Origin: Alphaproteobacteria bacterium
Lineage (GTDB): Bacteria; Pseudomonadota; Alphaproteobacteria; JANSWW01
Reading direction: 5' to 3'
Length of the DNA stretch: 64,000 bases
Assembly (NCBI GenBank): GCA_024743275.1
Contig: JANSWW010000003.1
Location: 1-64,000 of the forward strand
Below, piece after piece: positions 1 through 9,131 of the stretch. Made by a program: the position numbers and the translations under genes. Numbering within the stretch: the stretch's first letter is position 1; every line of letters starts with the position of its first letter. The notes under the pieces were generated by a model, which saw only the letters and a list, made by a program, of their open reading frames with translations, did no database searches and was not told the origin of the DNA.

Positions 1-340
1 GCGTAGCGGTTCGGCGGATTTGACGTCTTGTCATGAAGGTTTCTTGAGAAATGCCCCACATTCTTCTGCGAAATCTTCACTTCCAATCCATCCAAAGCCG
101 GCCTGAACAGAGACCGATGGGATTTATGAGTTCATGACCTAGTGTCCCGAATCCGAAGTTCGTTGCAGAATTTGAGGCGGCTCAAGACGGACTTCGGATC
201 CTTAGGACACGAGCAACTTATTGAATCTCGAGTAGTTTTGGATTTGAAGGTCGTTTGGGCGCGCGCTGTGTATAAGGTGGCGAGCTTCAAATCCACCACA
301 CTAGGTCACGACCAAGGATCCTGAACCCACCTGATTCGCC
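1..340. other. Left-edge non-coding stretch
   Basis: No convincing gene lies here. A 60-codon reading frame at 142-324 is made of the repeat described at 135-308 and shows no recognisable protein. Bases 1-134 show no coding, RNA or repeat signal that I can support. The stretch follows the end of the leftward membrane-protein gene at 341. Confidence 0.6.
135..308. repeat. Nested palindromic (MITE-like) element
   Basis: Outer arms of 11 bases pair perfectly (TGACCTAGTGT at 135-145 with ACACTAGGTCA at 298-308). Inside are a perfect 10-base pair (GGATTTGAAG at 240-249 with CTTCAAATCC at 285-294) and a less perfect pair (GAATCCGAAGT near 149-159 with ACTTCGGATCC near 191-201). No transposase is encoded. 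The layout is that of a non-autonomous transposable element or an intergenic structural repeat; copy number elsewhere cannot be seen from one window. Confidence 0.6.
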
Positions 341-619
341 TTAAGGAGAGGTCGCCAACGCGATGGCGAAGGCGGCAATCATGGCAGCGAAGCCGATCGC
401 CCCGAGAACATAGAGCTTATCGGCATTTCTAGCGGTGAGCTTTAAACTGTGCTTCCGTAAATGCTGAACCGCCTTATGCCCTGGATCGTCTGTTTCATCT
501 CCTTTCGGAGCTTGTCCGGCCTTGTCGCGCCGTTCGGCTGGGTAGAGGAGGATATAGGGCAAGGCGAGCAGCACTGATCCAACGAGCGCCAATAGATTGG
601 AAACAGATTCCCAAGACAT
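341..619 (-). CDS. Small two-helix membrane protein, unknown family
   Basis: A 92-residue protein. Residues about 8-26 and 71-89 are hydrophobic and look like two membrane spans, joined by a polar, charged loop (about 28-68). I recognise no family. It is the last gene of a leftward trio: its start lies 6 bases past the stop of the XRE regulator at 626, so the three are probably co-transcribed. The function could be a membrane effector, an anchor or an immunity partner of the upstream pair; nothing in the sequence decides. Confidence 0.6.
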   Translation of the reverse strand: MSWESVSNLLALVGSVLLALPYILLYPAERRDKAGQAPKGDETDDPGHKAVQHLRKHSLKLTARNADKLYVLGAIGFAAMIAAFAIALATSP

Positions 620-625
620 CGCCCT

Positions 626-958
626 TCACGATGCCTGCGTTTTCCGGTCCTCTTGGTCGGACGCGGGGAAATTGGGCCAGGATACGTGGCAGGCTTCGGC
701 AATCCGCTTCATGAGGGAATAGGTCGGCCCTTGCGGCACATCTCCTTTCTCGAGTTGGGAGATTCGGGGTTGAGAGACTGAAACAAGCTTCGCAAGCTGG
801 GTCTGGGTGAGGTTGACGCTTTTTCGCATGGCGATGATTTGGGCACCCGCCTCCAAGGCGAATCGGCGTTCGCCGTAGGCTTGGGCGAAATCCTTGTCGT
901 CCTCTAAAAGAGAATCGATGAGGTCTTCGCCGGGAATGCTTTTGACCGACTCTTTCAT
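626..958 (-). CDS. XRE-family helix-turn-helix regulator (antitoxin-like)
   Basis: A 110-residue protein with a Cro/CI-type helix-turn-helix at about residues 40-92 (pattern LTQTQLAKLVSVSQPRISQLE). The N-terminal 35 residues are acidic. Its ATG overlaps the TGA of the upstream gene (ATGA, 955-958), and a good ribosome site (AAAGGAGA) lies inside that gene. Upstream partner first and XRE protein second is the order seen in HigBA-type modules, so it probably binds its own promoter at 1297-1345. DNA binding is well supported; the antitoxin role is inferred. Confidence 0.8.
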   Translation of the reverse strand: MKESVKSIPGEDLIDSLLEDDKDFAQAYGERRFALEAGAQIIAMRKSVNLTQTQLAKLVSVSQPRISQLEKGDVPQGPTYSLMKRIAEACHVSWPNFPASDQEDRKTQAS

Positions 959-1296
959 GTCATTCTCCTTTTCAACTCAGTATCGATCTGGTCCGATGAC
1001 CAAGCCGGTTTGTAAACGATCATAATGACCTTAACGACCCACGGACGGACGCCCTGTGCCCCGGCCGTCAAGAACGCCTCATAGGGACCGGAAATGCATC
1101 GATAGCAACCTACCTCCCAATCCCATTTCAATAGGATATAGGCTTCGTGATCTTCCTCGCTGAGCCACCGGAGGTCTGCTGCAAGTCTGGCAAGTTTGTT
1201 CTTCCTTTTTCGGTCCGCAACGGCTTGCAGGAGGGCTTCCAATTCACGCCCGGCATGCCAACCGGCGACGGTGTCATAGAGGAACTGAAGCGCCAT
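955..1296 (-). CDS. Unknown protein paired with XRE regulator (possible toxin)
   Basis: A 113-residue protein, first gene of the leftward trio. It is rich in Trp and basic residues (WLSEEDHEAY, LKWDWEVGCYRC). I cannot match it to RelE, HigB or another named toxin family by eye. Overlap with a downstream XRE gene and a dedicated AT-rich promoter suggest a toxin-antitoxin-like unit. It could equally be a phage-derived or regulatory protein. The ATG at 1296 is preceded by a purine run (AGAGAGAA). Confidence 0.6.
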   Translation of the reverse strand: MALQFLYDTVAGWHAGRELEALLQAVADRKRKNKLARLAADLRWLSEEDHEAYILLKWDWEVGCYRCISGPYEAFLTAGAQGVRPWVVKVIMIVYKPAWSSDQIDTELKRRMT

Positions 1297-1345
1297 GACA
1301 TTCTCTCTATCAATATAATGAATTTGTTATAAGCAACAAGACGCT
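1297..1345 (-). promoter_or_regulatory. Promoter and candidate operator of the XRE cassette
   Basis: Read leftward, a TTGTTG hexamer (1334-1339) and a TATATT hexamer (1312-1317) are separated by 16 bases, about 20 bases ahead of the start at 1296. An inverted repeat TATAA-N8-TTATA (1314-1331) overlaps the -10 region and spacer, where an XRE repressor would be expected to sit. The assignment rests on sequence pattern only. Confidence 0.45.
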
Positions 1346-1424
1346 TCTGCCATGATTGGGGATCGGATACGGTTGATTTTGAATCTAAGGAAATGCCCTT
1401 TAAAAGAGCATTGGGAAGGAAAGC

Positions 1425-2519
1425 ATGCACGTCAACGGCAAACCGACCCGCACGATCTGGCCGGCGGCCGACGGGCGAAGCGTTGAGATCATCGACCAGA
1501 CCAAGTTGCCGCACCGCTTCGAGGTGGCGACGCTGCGGACCCGGGCGGACGCCGCCCACGCCATCAAGGCGATGTTGGTCAGGGGCGCCCCGCTGATCGG
1601 GGCGACGGCGGCCTACGGCATGTGGCTCGGCATGATGGAAGACGCCTCCGACGCCGGCCTCGACGAGCACTACGAGCGTCTCCACGAGACGCGGCCGACG
1701 GCGATCAATCTGCGCTGGGCGCTCGACCGCATGCGGGCCCTGTTGAAGCATCTGCCGGTCGCCGAGCGGGTCGAGAACGCCCGGTTGGAGGCCGACGCCA
1801 TCACGGAGGAGGATGTCGTCCTTAACTCCGCGATCGGCGACAACGGTGTCAGCCTGATACACGAGATCGCCAACAAGAAGCCGGGCGAGGCGGTGAACAT
1901 TCTGACCCACTGCAATGCCGGCTGGCTCGCCACGGTCGACTGGGGTACCGCCACCGCGCCGATCTACAAGGCCCATGACGCGGGGCTTCCGGTGCATGTC
2001 TGGGTCGACGAGACAAGGCCGCGCAATCAGGGCGCCGGGCTGACCGCGTGGGAGCTCAACAATCACGGAGTTCCGCACACGGTGATCGTCGACAACGCCG
2101 GCGGCCATCTGATGCAGCAGGGTGCGGTCGACCTGGTGATCACCGGGACCGACCGGACGACCGCCACGGGCGATGTCTGCAACAAGATCGGCACCTATCT
2201 GAAGGCGCTGGCCGCCCGGGACAACAACGTACCCTTCTTCGTCGCGCTGCCGTCGCCGACGATCGACTGGACCGTCTCCGACGGCATCAGGGAAATCCCG
2301 ATCGAGGAGCGGGCGGCGGAGGAAGTCACCCATCTGACCGGCCAGACGAGTTCGGGCGGGATCGAGACGATCCGGGTCACGCCGGCGGGCAGCGGGGCCG
2401 CCAATCCGGCTTTCGACGTTACGCCGGCGCGGCTGGTCACCGGCCTGATCACCGAGCGTGGTGTCTGTCACGCATCCGCCGACGGGCTTGCCTCCCTGTT
2501 TCCGGAAAAGGCGGCATGA
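1425..2519 (+). CDS. mtnA: S-methyl-5-thioribose-1-phosphate isomerase
   Basis: 364 residues, normal for MtnA. It isomerises 5-methylthioribose-1-phosphate to 5-methylthioribulose-1-phosphate in the salvage of 5'-methylthioadenosine. Visible family motifs are [13 protein letters not shown] (about 53-65), the catalytic Cys in THCNAG (Cys163) and the catalytic Asp in GTDR (Asp243). A ribosome site GGAAGG precedes the ATG. The next gene, a class II aldolase, starts inside its stop codon (ATGA), so the two act together. Confidence 0.95.
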   Translation: MHVNGKPTRTIWPAADGRSVEIIDQTKLPHRFEVATLRTRADAAHAIKAMLVRGAPLIGATAAYGMWLGMMEDASDAGLDEHYERLHETRPTAINLRWALDRMRALLKHLPVAERVENARLEADAITEEDVVLNSAIGDNGVSLIHEIANKKPGEAVNILTHCNAGWLATVDWGTATAPIYKAHDAGLPVHVWVDETRPRNQGAGLTAWELNNHGVPHTVIVDNAGGHLMQQGAVDLVITGTDRTTATGDVCNKIGTYLKALAARDNNVPFFVALPSPTIDWTVSDGIREIPIEERAAEEVTHLTGQTSSGGIETIRVTPAGSGAANPAFDVTPARLVTGLITERGVCHASADGLASLFPEKAA

Positions 2520-3202
2520 GCGTTCGCGAAGCGGACCTGCGCCAGGATCTGCGCCAGGATCTGGTCGCGGTCTGCCGGCGGATGAACGCGCTCGGCGTCA
2601 ATCAGGGGACCAGCGGCAACGCCAGCGCCCGGCTGCCGGACGGGAGCGGCATCCTGGTGACCCCGTCGAGCCTGCCCTATGACGCGATGGGGCCGGAGGA
2701 CATCGTCCGGATGGCGCCGGACGGCAGTTGGGAGGAGGGGGGCGACAATGGCCGGCGGCCGACCAGCGAATGGCGCTTCCATCTCGATATCCTCAACGCG
2801 CGCCCGGATGTGAACGCCATTGTCCACACCCACGGCGTCTATGCGACCACCTTGGCGGTCCTGCACAGGGATATCCCGCCCTTCCATTACATGGTCGCGG
2901 TTTGCGGTGGGCATGACATCCGCTGCGCACCCTATGCGACCTTCGGGACTCAGGAACTTTCCGACCATGCGCTGGCGGCGTTGGACGGTCGGCTCGCCTG
3001 CCTCCTCGCCAATCACGGGGCCATCGTGCTGGGGAGCAGCCCGGAGGACGCGCTCGCCCGCACCGTCGAGGTCGAGACCCTGGCCCGGCAGTATTGGCAG
3101 GCGCTCCAGGTCGGTGAGCCGGTGCTGTTGCCCATCGAGGAGATCGAGCGTGTCCAGGACCGCATGCGCCGGATGAAATACGGCGAGAGTCCCGATACCT
3201 AG
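2516..3202 (+). CDS. Class II aldolase, probable 5-methylthioribulose-1-P aldolase
   Basis: 228 residues of the FucA/AraD class II aldolase family. Zn ligands are visible as HTH (His104, His106) and NHG (His167), and Glu85 in TSEWRFH matches the catalytic Glu of fuculose-phosphate aldolase. That Glu and the overlap with mtnA favour an Ald2-type aldolase, splitting the sugar phosphate into DHAP and a methylthio-aldehyde (the shunt known from Rhodospirillum rubrum and some E. coli). The alternative is an MtnB dehydratase. Its stop overlaps the end of the convergent gene at 3199. Confidence 0.8.
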   Translation: MSVREADLRQDLRQDLVAVCRRMNALGVNQGTSGNASARLPDGSGILVTPSSLPYDAMGPEDIVRMAPDGSWEEGGDNGRRPTSEWRFHLDILNARPDVNAIVHTHGVYATTLAVLHRDIPPFHYMVAVCGGHDIRCAPYATFGTQELSDHALAALDGRLACLLANHGAIVLGSSPEDALARTVEVETLARQYWQALQVGEPVLLPIEEIERVQDRMRRMKYGESPDT

Positions 3203-3975
3203 ACCTCGCCCTCGATCGGGGTGGCGCCGAGATCCTTGATCGCCTGGCGGATTTCCGTGGCGGCGGCGTCGATGTCGGCCGGGTCGGTGCCGCGCACGAC
3301 CAGGCTGGTCCCGAACCTACCGTCCCGGAAATAGGGGTAGCTGCCGATGTCGAGGGCCGGATGGGCCTCCTGCACCGTCTCCAGCCGCATCGCGATGGTG
3401 CCCTCGCCGAGACCGCAGGAAACGGTCTTGGACAGAAGCGGATCGCCGCCCTGGAGCTCGTGGCGGACCTGCTCGAACATCGCCCGCATGACGCTGGGGA
3501 TGCCGGCGAAGACATAGACGTTCTCGTAGCGGAAGCCGGGCGCCTTGGAGATCGGATTGTTGACCAGGGTGGCGCCCACCGGGACCTCGGCCATGCGCAG
3601 CCGGGCCTCGTTCAGTTCGACGTCGAGGCCACGATAGTGATCCTCCAACAGCCTCACCGCCTCCGGATGGCGGTGCAGCGCGACCCCGAAGGCCTTGGCG
3701 ACACAGCCCGAGGTGATGTCGTCATGGGTCGGGCCGATGCCGCCGGTGGTGAACACATAGCTGCAGCGGGCCCGCATCTCGTTCACGGTGCCGACGATGG
3801 TCTCCTCGATGTCCGGGATCACCCGGGCCTCCACCAGCCTGATGCCCATCTCCGACAACTCCTTGCCGAGAAAGGCGAGGTTCGCGTCCTGGGTGCGGCC
3901 GGAGAGGATCTCGTTGCCGATGATCAGGATGGCGGCGGTGGGTTGAGGAGAGGGCTGGGCGTCTGAGGCGGTCAT
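3199..3975 (-). CDS. CinA-like / molybdopterin-binding domain protein
   Basis: 258 residues carrying the MoaB/CinA N-terminal fold: IGNEILSGRTQDANL (about 19-33) and TTGGIGPTHDDITS (about 76-89) are the hallmark motifs. The C-terminal nicotinamide-nucleotide amidase domain of full CinA is absent. Proteins of this short type are usually annotated as competence/damage-inducible protein A; the biochemical role is uncertain. The ATG at 3975 was chosen because the family alignment begins just after it; longer frames upstream run over sfsA. Confidence 0.85.
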   Translation of the reverse strand: MTASDAQPSPQPTAAILIIGNEILSGRTQDANLAFLGKELSEMGIRLVEARVIPDIEETIVGTVNEMRARCSYVFTTGGIGPTHDDITSGCVAKAFGVALHRHPEAVRLLEDHYRGLDVELNEARLRMAEVPVGATLVNNPISKAPGFRYENVYVFAGIPSVMRAMFEQVRHELQGGDPLLSKTVSCGLGEGTIAMRLETVQEAHPALDIGSYPYFRDGRFGTSLVVRGTDPADIDAAATEIRQAIKDLGATPIEGEV

Positions 3976-4050
3976 GTCGGAAACTCTTTGGCGGAGGGTC
4001 GGTCGGGGTTTACCTATGCCCCAAACGCCCCGCCTCAAAAAGATATTCCG

Positions 4051-4785
4051 ATGCACTACGACACAGCCCTGATCCCCGGCATCCTCGTCCAACGCTACAA
4101 GCGTTTTCTCGCCGACGTTACGCTGGACAGCGACGAGACGATCACCGTCCACTGCCCCAATCCGGGCGCCATGTTGGGCCTGAAGACGCCGGGCAGTCGG
4201 GTCTGGCTGCATGACAGCGGCAATCCGAAACGAAAGCATCGGCACAGCCTGGAGTTGGTGGAGGCCGACGGCACCCTGGTCGGGATCAACACAGGCCGCC
4301 CGAACGGTCTGATCGAGGAGGCGATCCGCGCCGGCACCATCCCGTCGCTCGCCGGCTATGACGATCTGCGGCGGGAGGTCAAATACGGCAAGAACAGCCG
4401 GATCGACATCCTGCTCTCCGGCGAAGGCAAGCCCGACGCCTATGTCGAGATCAAGAACGTCCATCTGCGCCGGGCGGACGGGCCGGCGCCGGGGGCGGCG
4501 GAATTCCCGGATTCGGTCACCAGCCGCGGGGCGAAGCACCTGGTCGAGCTTTCGGACATGGTCGCCGAGGGCCACCGGGCGGTCATGGTCTATTGTGTGC
4601 AGCGGGCGGATTGCGACCGCTTCATGACCGCGCCGGACATCGATCCGGCCTATGACGCGGCCCTCCGCCAGGCGCTCAAGGCCGGGGTCGAGATCGAGGT
4701 TTGGGCCTGCACGATCGCGGAAACCGGGATCGTGGTGACGAACCCGCTTCCCGTCGATCCGGCCCTATCGGCGGACAAGCCCTGA
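4051..4785 (+). CDS. sfsA: DNA/RNA nuclease SfsA
   Basis: 244 residues, close to the usual 230-245 of SfsA (sugar fermentation stimulation protein; a PD-(D/E)XK-like fold). Family motifs seen are VHCPNPGAMLGL, the ELVEADGTLVGINT stretch, KYGKNSRIDILL and YVEIKNVHLR, which supplies acidic and Lys residues of the nuclease-like core. The start at 4051 gives the normal N-terminus (MHYDTALIPG); an ATG at 3988 would add 21 unrelated residues. Its cellular role is not firmly established in any organism. Confidence 0.93.
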   Translation: MHYDTALIPGILVQRYKRFLADVTLDSDETITVHCPNPGAMLGLKTPGSRVWLHDSGNPKRKHRHSLELVEADGTLVGINTGRPNGLIEEAIRAGTIPSLAGYDDLRREVKYGKNSRIDILLSGEGKPDAYVEIKNVHLRRADGPAPGAAEFPDSVTSRGAKHLVELSDMVAEGHRAVMVYCVQRADCDRFMTAPDIDPAYDAALRQALKAGVEIEVWACTIAETGIVVTNPLPVDPALSADKP

Positions 4786-4869
4786 CCGCCGCGCCACCTT
4801 GTCCTATAGGGACGGGTGGTGTAGCCAGAGGGCTGCCTTTTAGAACCGCACAATTCGATAGGTCCATCC

Positions 4870-5670
4870 GTGTCCACTCAAGCCGTTCGTTCCGTCAAAC
4901 TCCACGGCCCGGAAGGGTTCGACGCCATGCGCAAGGCCGGCCGCCTCGCCGCCGAAACCCTCGACATGATCGCGGACCATGTCGTGCCCGGGGTGACGAC
5001 CGAGGAATTGGACGACCGCTGCTCGGCCTTCATCCAGGACCATGGCGCCACCTCGGCCCCGCTCGGCTATCGCGGCTTCCCGAAGTCGATCTGTACCTCG
5101 ATCAACCATGTCGTCTGCCATGGCATACCCGGACCGAAAAAGCTGCAGGAGGGCGATATCCTGAACATCGACGTCACCCCGGTGCTGGATGGCTGGTATG
5201 GCGACACGAGCCGGATGTTCTCCGTCGGCAAAGTCGGCGTGAGAGCCCAGAAGCTGATGGACGTCACTTATGAGTGTCTGATGCGCGGGATCGCGGTGGC
5301 GAAGCCGGGCGCGACGCTGGGCGATATCGGCCATGCGATCCAGTCCTATGCCGAGAGTTTCCGATTTTCGGTGGTGCGCGATTTCTGCGGCCATGGGGTC
5401 GGCCAGGTGTTCCATGACGCCCCCAGCGTTCTGCATTACGGTCGGCCCGGTGAAGGTCTAATGTTGCAGGCCGGGATGATCTTCACCATCGAACCGATGA
5501 TCAATGCCGGGCGCTATGACGTGAAGGTGTTGAACGACGGTTGGACGGCGGTGACCAAGGACCGGTCCCTGTCCGCCCAGTTCGAGCACACCATCGGCGT
5601 CACCGAGGACGGGGTCGAGATCTTCACCCTGTCGCCGAAGGGCTTCGACAAGCCGCCCTATGCGGTCTGA
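4870..5670 (+). CDS. map: Type I methionine aminopeptidase
   Basis: 266 residues; removes the initiator Met from new proteins in the cytosol. The five metal ligands of the pita-bread fold are present: Asp in NIDVTP, Asp in YGDTSRMF, His in CGHGVG, Glu in TIEPMIN and Glu in FEHTIGVTEDG context. The start is GTG at 4870, which gives the standard N-terminus with no extension. It is followed after 3 bases by an amidase gene, suggesting co-transcription. Confidence 0.96.
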   Translation: MSTQAVRSVKLHGPEGFDAMRKAGRLAAETLDMIADHVVPGVTTEELDDRCSAFIQDHGATSAPLGYRGFPKSICTSINHVVCHGIPGPKKLQEGDILNIDVTPVLDGWYGDTSRMFSVGKVGVRAQKLMDVTYECLMRGIAVAKPGATLGDIGHAIQSYAESFRFSVVRDFCGHGVGQVFHDAPSVLHYGRPGEGLMLQAGMIFTIEPMINAGRYDVKVLNDGWTAVTKDRSLSAQFEHTIGVTEDGVEIFTLSPKGFDKPPYAV

Positions 5671-5673
5671 GCC

Positions 5674-7095
5674 ATGACGTCCGAGCCGCTCTATCGCCTG
5701 TCCGCCCTCGATCTGAGTTCCGGATACCGTGCCAAGGCCTTTTCGCCGCTGGATGTGACGCAGTCCGTTCTCAAGCGCGTCTCGGAGGTCGACGAGACGG
5801 TCAACGCCTTCTTTCATCTCGATGCGGACGCGGCGCTCGACAGTGCCGCCGCCGCGACCGAGAGATGGCGCAAGGGTGAGCCGTTGAGCATGATCGATGG
5901 CGTTCCGGCGACAATCAAATCAAACATCCTGGTCAAAGGCTGGCCGGCGGTGAAGGGCAGCCCGACCATCGATCCCAAGGGACCGTGGGAGGAGGACGCC
6001 CCGGCGACCGCCCGGCTCAAGGAGGCGGGGGCGGTTCTGCTCGGTCTTACCAACATGCCCGAATTCGGCTGGAAGGGGGTCACGGACAGCCCGCTCTCCG
6101 GCATCACCCGCAATCCCTGGAACACGTCCAGGACGCCCGGCGGCAGTTCCGGAGGGGCGGCGGCGGCGGCGGCGCTCGGCATGGGCGCGCTCCATATCGG
6201 CACCGATGGCGGCGGTTCGATCCGCATTCCGGCCTCTTTCTCCGGGGTCTTCGGTCTGAAGGCGCATTTCGGCCGGGTGCCGGCCTATCCGGCGAGTCCC
6301 TTCGGCTCGTTGTCCCATATCGGGCCGATCACCAGGACGGTGACCGACGCGGCCATGATGCTGACGGTGTTGGCCGGGACCGATACCCGCGACTGGACCC
6401 GCCTGCCGCCGTCGGAGGCGGACTATGCCGGTAAGCTTGAGGGCAGTGTCGACGGACTGCTTATCGCCTATGTCCCGGAATTCGCCGGTGCCGTCCCCGA
6501 TCCCGCCGTGCGTGCCGTCACCGACCGCGCGGTCGAGGCCCTGGCCGCGCTCGGCGCCGAGGTCGAGACACCGGATCTCGCCCTGCCGCACGATCCGCTG
6601 GAGACCTTCACGACCCTTTGGCATGCGGGCGCGCATCATGTCTTCGAGAAGTTGACGGCCAAACAGAGAGCTGTGGTCGATCCCGGCTTCGAGGCGATCG
6701 CCGAGCATGGCGCGACGATCTCTCTGCGCCAATATCTCGAGGCCCAGAATCAGCGCGCCGCCCTCGCCACCCGCCTGAACCGGATCTTCGAGACCTATGA
6801 TCTGCTGGCGATGCCGACCATGCCGGTCCCGCCGCTCAACGTGATGCGGGACGTGCCGGAGGGCTCGGACATGCGGTTCTGGCAGGAATGGTCGCGCTAT
6901 ACCTTCCCGTTCAATCTGACCCAGCAGCCGGCGGCGAGTCTGCCGGCGGGCTTTACGCCGGACGGGCTGCCGGTCGGCCTGCAACTGGTCGGCCCGCAAT
7001 TCTACGAGGAATTGGTTCTGAACGCCTGCCGGGCCTATGAGGAAGCCAATCCGTTCCCGATGCCCTCGGTTCCGGTCGTCACCCACAGCGTTTAG
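5674..7095 (+). CDS. Amidase (amidase-signature family)
   Basis: 473 residues. The Ser-Ser-Lys triad is visible: Lys82 in ATIKSN, the cis-Ser in GGSSGG (about 158-159) and the nucleophile Ser182 in GTDGGGSIR. It hydrolyses an amide bond; the substrate cannot be told from sequence. It is GatA-like in length but lies away from gatB/gatC, so it is more likely a metabolic amidase than the Glu-tRNA amidotransferase subunit. It follows map by 3 bases. Confidence 0.9.
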   Translation: MTSEPLYRLSALDLSSGYRAKAFSPLDVTQSVLKRVSEVDETVNAFFHLDADAALDSAAAATERWRKGEPLSMIDGVPATIKSNILVKGWPAVKGSPTIDPKGPWEEDAPATARLKEAGAVLLGLTNMPEFGWKGVTDSPLSGITRNPWNTSRTPGGSSGGAAAAAALGMGALHIGTDGGGSIRIPASFSGVFGLKAHFGRVPAYPASPFGSLSHIGPITRTVTDAAMMLTVLAGTDTRDWTRLPPSEADYAGKLEGSVDGLLIAYVPEFAGAVPDPAVRAVTDRAVEALAALGAEVETPDLALPHDPLETFTTLWHAGAHHVFEKLTAKQRAVVDPGFEAIAEHGATISLRQYLEAQNQRAALATRLNRIFETYDLLAMPTMPVPPLNVMRDVPEGSDMRFWQEWSRYTFPFNLTQQPAASLPAGFTPDGLPVGLQLVGPQFYEELVLNACRAYEEANPFPMPSVPVVTHSV

Positions 7096-7190
7096 GCCCT
7101 ATTCGGCTCAATAAGGGTGTGCGGGGCTTGCGCCGCCCGCGCGCTTCCCGTTCCATGGTCCGCACCCATAAGGCGAAAGGGCTGTGGCCG

Positions 7191-7883
7191 ATGAGCGATA
7201 CCGGGTCCGAGAAACCCCATTACCACGGTCACCGGGAAAGGCTGCGCCGCCGCTTCCTCGACAGCGGCCCGGGCGCCTTGGCCGACTACGAACTTCTCGA
7301 GATGCTGCTGTTCGCCGCCCGGCCCCGGGGCGATGTCAAACCCCTGGCGAAGGGGCTGCTCGACCGGTTCGGGAGTTTCGCAGGCACGATCGCCGCGTCG
7401 AAGGAGGATCTTCTGGCGGTCGACGGCGTCGGCGAGAGCACGGTGGTCGCCCTGAAGACCGCGGAGGCGGCGGCCCTGCGCTTGCTCAAGGGCAAGGTCC
7501 TGGACCGGCCGGTGATCGGCGGCTGGACCCAGCTTCTCGATCTGATGCGTGCCCAGTTCGCCCACGACCCGGTGGAGCGGCTCTGCCTCCTGTTTCTCGA
7601 CCGCAAGAATCGGCTTATGCGCATGGACGTGGCGGCGACCGGGACGGTGGATCACGCCCCGGTCTATCCCCGGGAGATCGCCAAGCGGGCGCTCGACCTG
7701 CATGCCTCGGCGGTCATCCTGGTGCACAACCATCCGGCGGGCGATCCGGTCCCGTCCCGCGCCGATATCGAGATCACCAAGGATGTGCAAAAGGCGCTGG
7801 AGACGGTCGGCGTCGTCCTCCACGACCATCTCATCGTCGGCGGCACCGAAACCGCCAGCTTCAAGAATATGGGGTTGCTGTGA
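7191..7883 (+). CDS. radC: RadC / JAB-domain protein
   Basis: 230 residues (family about 225). An N-terminal helix-hairpin-helix region (DYELLEMLLF, VDGVGEST) precedes a JAMM metal site HNHPAGDPVPSRAD (about residues 179-192). The historic repair role is disputed and the true function is unknown. The start at 7191 is chosen because a purine-rich site (AAAGGG) lies upstream and the length fits; an ATG at 7155 would add 12 residues. Confidence 0.93.
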   Translation: MSDTGSEKPHYHGHRERLRRRFLDSGPGALADYELLEMLLFAARPRGDVKPLAKGLLDRFGSFAGTIAASKEDLLAVDGVGESTVVALKTAEAAALRLLKGKVLDRPVIGGWTQLLDLMRAQFAHDPVERLCLLFLDRKNRLMRMDVAATGTVDHAPVYPREIAKRALDLHASAVILVHNHPAGDPVPSRADIEITKDVQKALETVGVVLHDHLIVGGTETASFKNMGLL

Positions 7884-8006
7884 CCGGATCGGTTTAAAGA
7901 CCGGTTCCGGCAAAGCTCTGTTTCACGCCGACGGCTTCTTTGACGGATCAGGCGAGCCTAGGTCTGATGGAATGTGATTCCCGTGGCGAAAAGGACTCGT
8001 CCAAAC

Positions 8007-9131
8007 ATGACCGATCAACCGATTTCCCCGCTGCTGACCGAGGCCAAGCTCGGCCGTTATACGCTGCCCCACCGTTTCGTGATGGCGCCGTTGACCCGGT
8101 TGCGCGCGACCAATCCCGAGGACGCGGTGGGCGCCCTTCACGCCACCTATTACGCCCAGCGGGCGACGGCCGCCCTGATCATTTCCGAGGCGACCCACAT
8201 CTCGCCCCAGGGCAAGGGCTATCCGGGCGCGCCCGGCATCTATTCCGAGGCCCAGATCGCCGGTTGGAAACAGGTGACGGACGCGGTCCATGCCGCCGGC
8301 TCGCTGATTTTCGCCCAGCTTTGGCATGTCGGCCGGATCGCCCATTCCAGCGTCCAGCCGGGCGGTGCGCTGCCGGTGGCACCGTCGGCGATCCGGCCGG
8401 AGGGTCAGGCCCGCACCTATGACGGCAAGCGGGACTTCGAGACACCCCGGGCGCTGGAGACCGAAGAGCTGCCGGGGATCGTCGAGCAGTACCGCCACGC
8501 CGCACGGTCGGCGCTCAAGGCCGGGTTCGACGGCGTCGAAATCCATGCGGCGAACGGTTATCTGCTGGATCAGTTCCTCAAAGACGGCACGAACAAGCGG
8601 ACCGACGCCTATGGCGGATCGGTCGAGAACCGGGCGCGGTTGACCTTGGAGGTGGTCGACGCCGTCATCGCCGTCTGGGGGGCGGACCGGGTCGGCATCC
8701 GCCTAAGCCCGTCCGGCAAGATGCATATGGCGGTCGACGGCGATCCGGAACGGAATTTCATCTATGTCGCCCGGGAACTCGGTAAGCGGGGGCTCGCCTA
8801 TCTTCATGTGGTGGAGCCGAGCAACCCCTATGGCGATCCGTTCGACCGGGACGTCGATCCGCAAGTGATCCGCCGGGCCTTCGGCGGGACCTATATCGCC
8901 AATGGCGGCTACGGCCTCGACAAGGCTCGGGCCGAGGCGACGATCACCTCCGGCGAGGCGGAGTTCATCGCCTTCGGCCGTCCCTATATCGCCAACCCTG
9001 ATTTGCCGAGGCGCCTGACGGAAGGCCTGCCGCTGGCGGAGACCGATCAGGACACGGTCTATAGCGACGGACCCGAGGGGTATTCGGACTATCCGATCTA
9101 TGAGGAAAGCCGGCTTGCGGAAACGGGTTGA
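8007..9131 (+). CDS. Old-yellow-enzyme family alkene reductase
   Basis: 374 residues, an FMN-dependent NADPH oxidoreductase of the NemA/OYE type that reduces activated C=C bonds or nitro compounds. Motifs are MAPLTRLRA near the N-terminus, QLWHVGRIAH, the substrate-binding pair in GVEIHAANGYLLDQFLKD, and the FMN phosphate region FIAFGRPYIANPDL. The start at 8007 has AAGGA 11 bases upstream; an ATG at 7974 is less likely. Its 3' end overlaps the convergent acetyltransferase by 34 bases. Confidence 0.94.
   Translation: MTDQPISPLLTEAKLGRYTLPHRFVMAPLTRLRATNPEDAVGALHATYYAQRATAALIISEATHISPQGKGYPGAPGIYSEAQIAGWKQVTDAVHAAGSLIFAQLWHVGRIAHSSVQPGGALPVAPSAIRPEGQARTYDGKRDFETPRALETEELPGIVEQYRHAARSALKAGFDGVEIHAANGYLLDQFLKDGTNKRTDAYGGSVENRARLTLEVVDAVIAVWGADRVGIRLSPSGKMHMAVDGDPERNFIYVARELGKRGLAYLHVVEPSNPYGDPFDRDVDPQVIRRAFGGTYIANGGYGLDKARAEATITSGEAEFIAFGRPYIANPDLPRRLTEGLPLAETDQDTVYSDGPEGYSDYPIYEESRLAETG

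Noticed and set aside
1340..1424. SAM riboswitch ahead of mtnA
   Set aside because: No SAM-II or SAM-I-like pairing pattern is visible and the gap is short.
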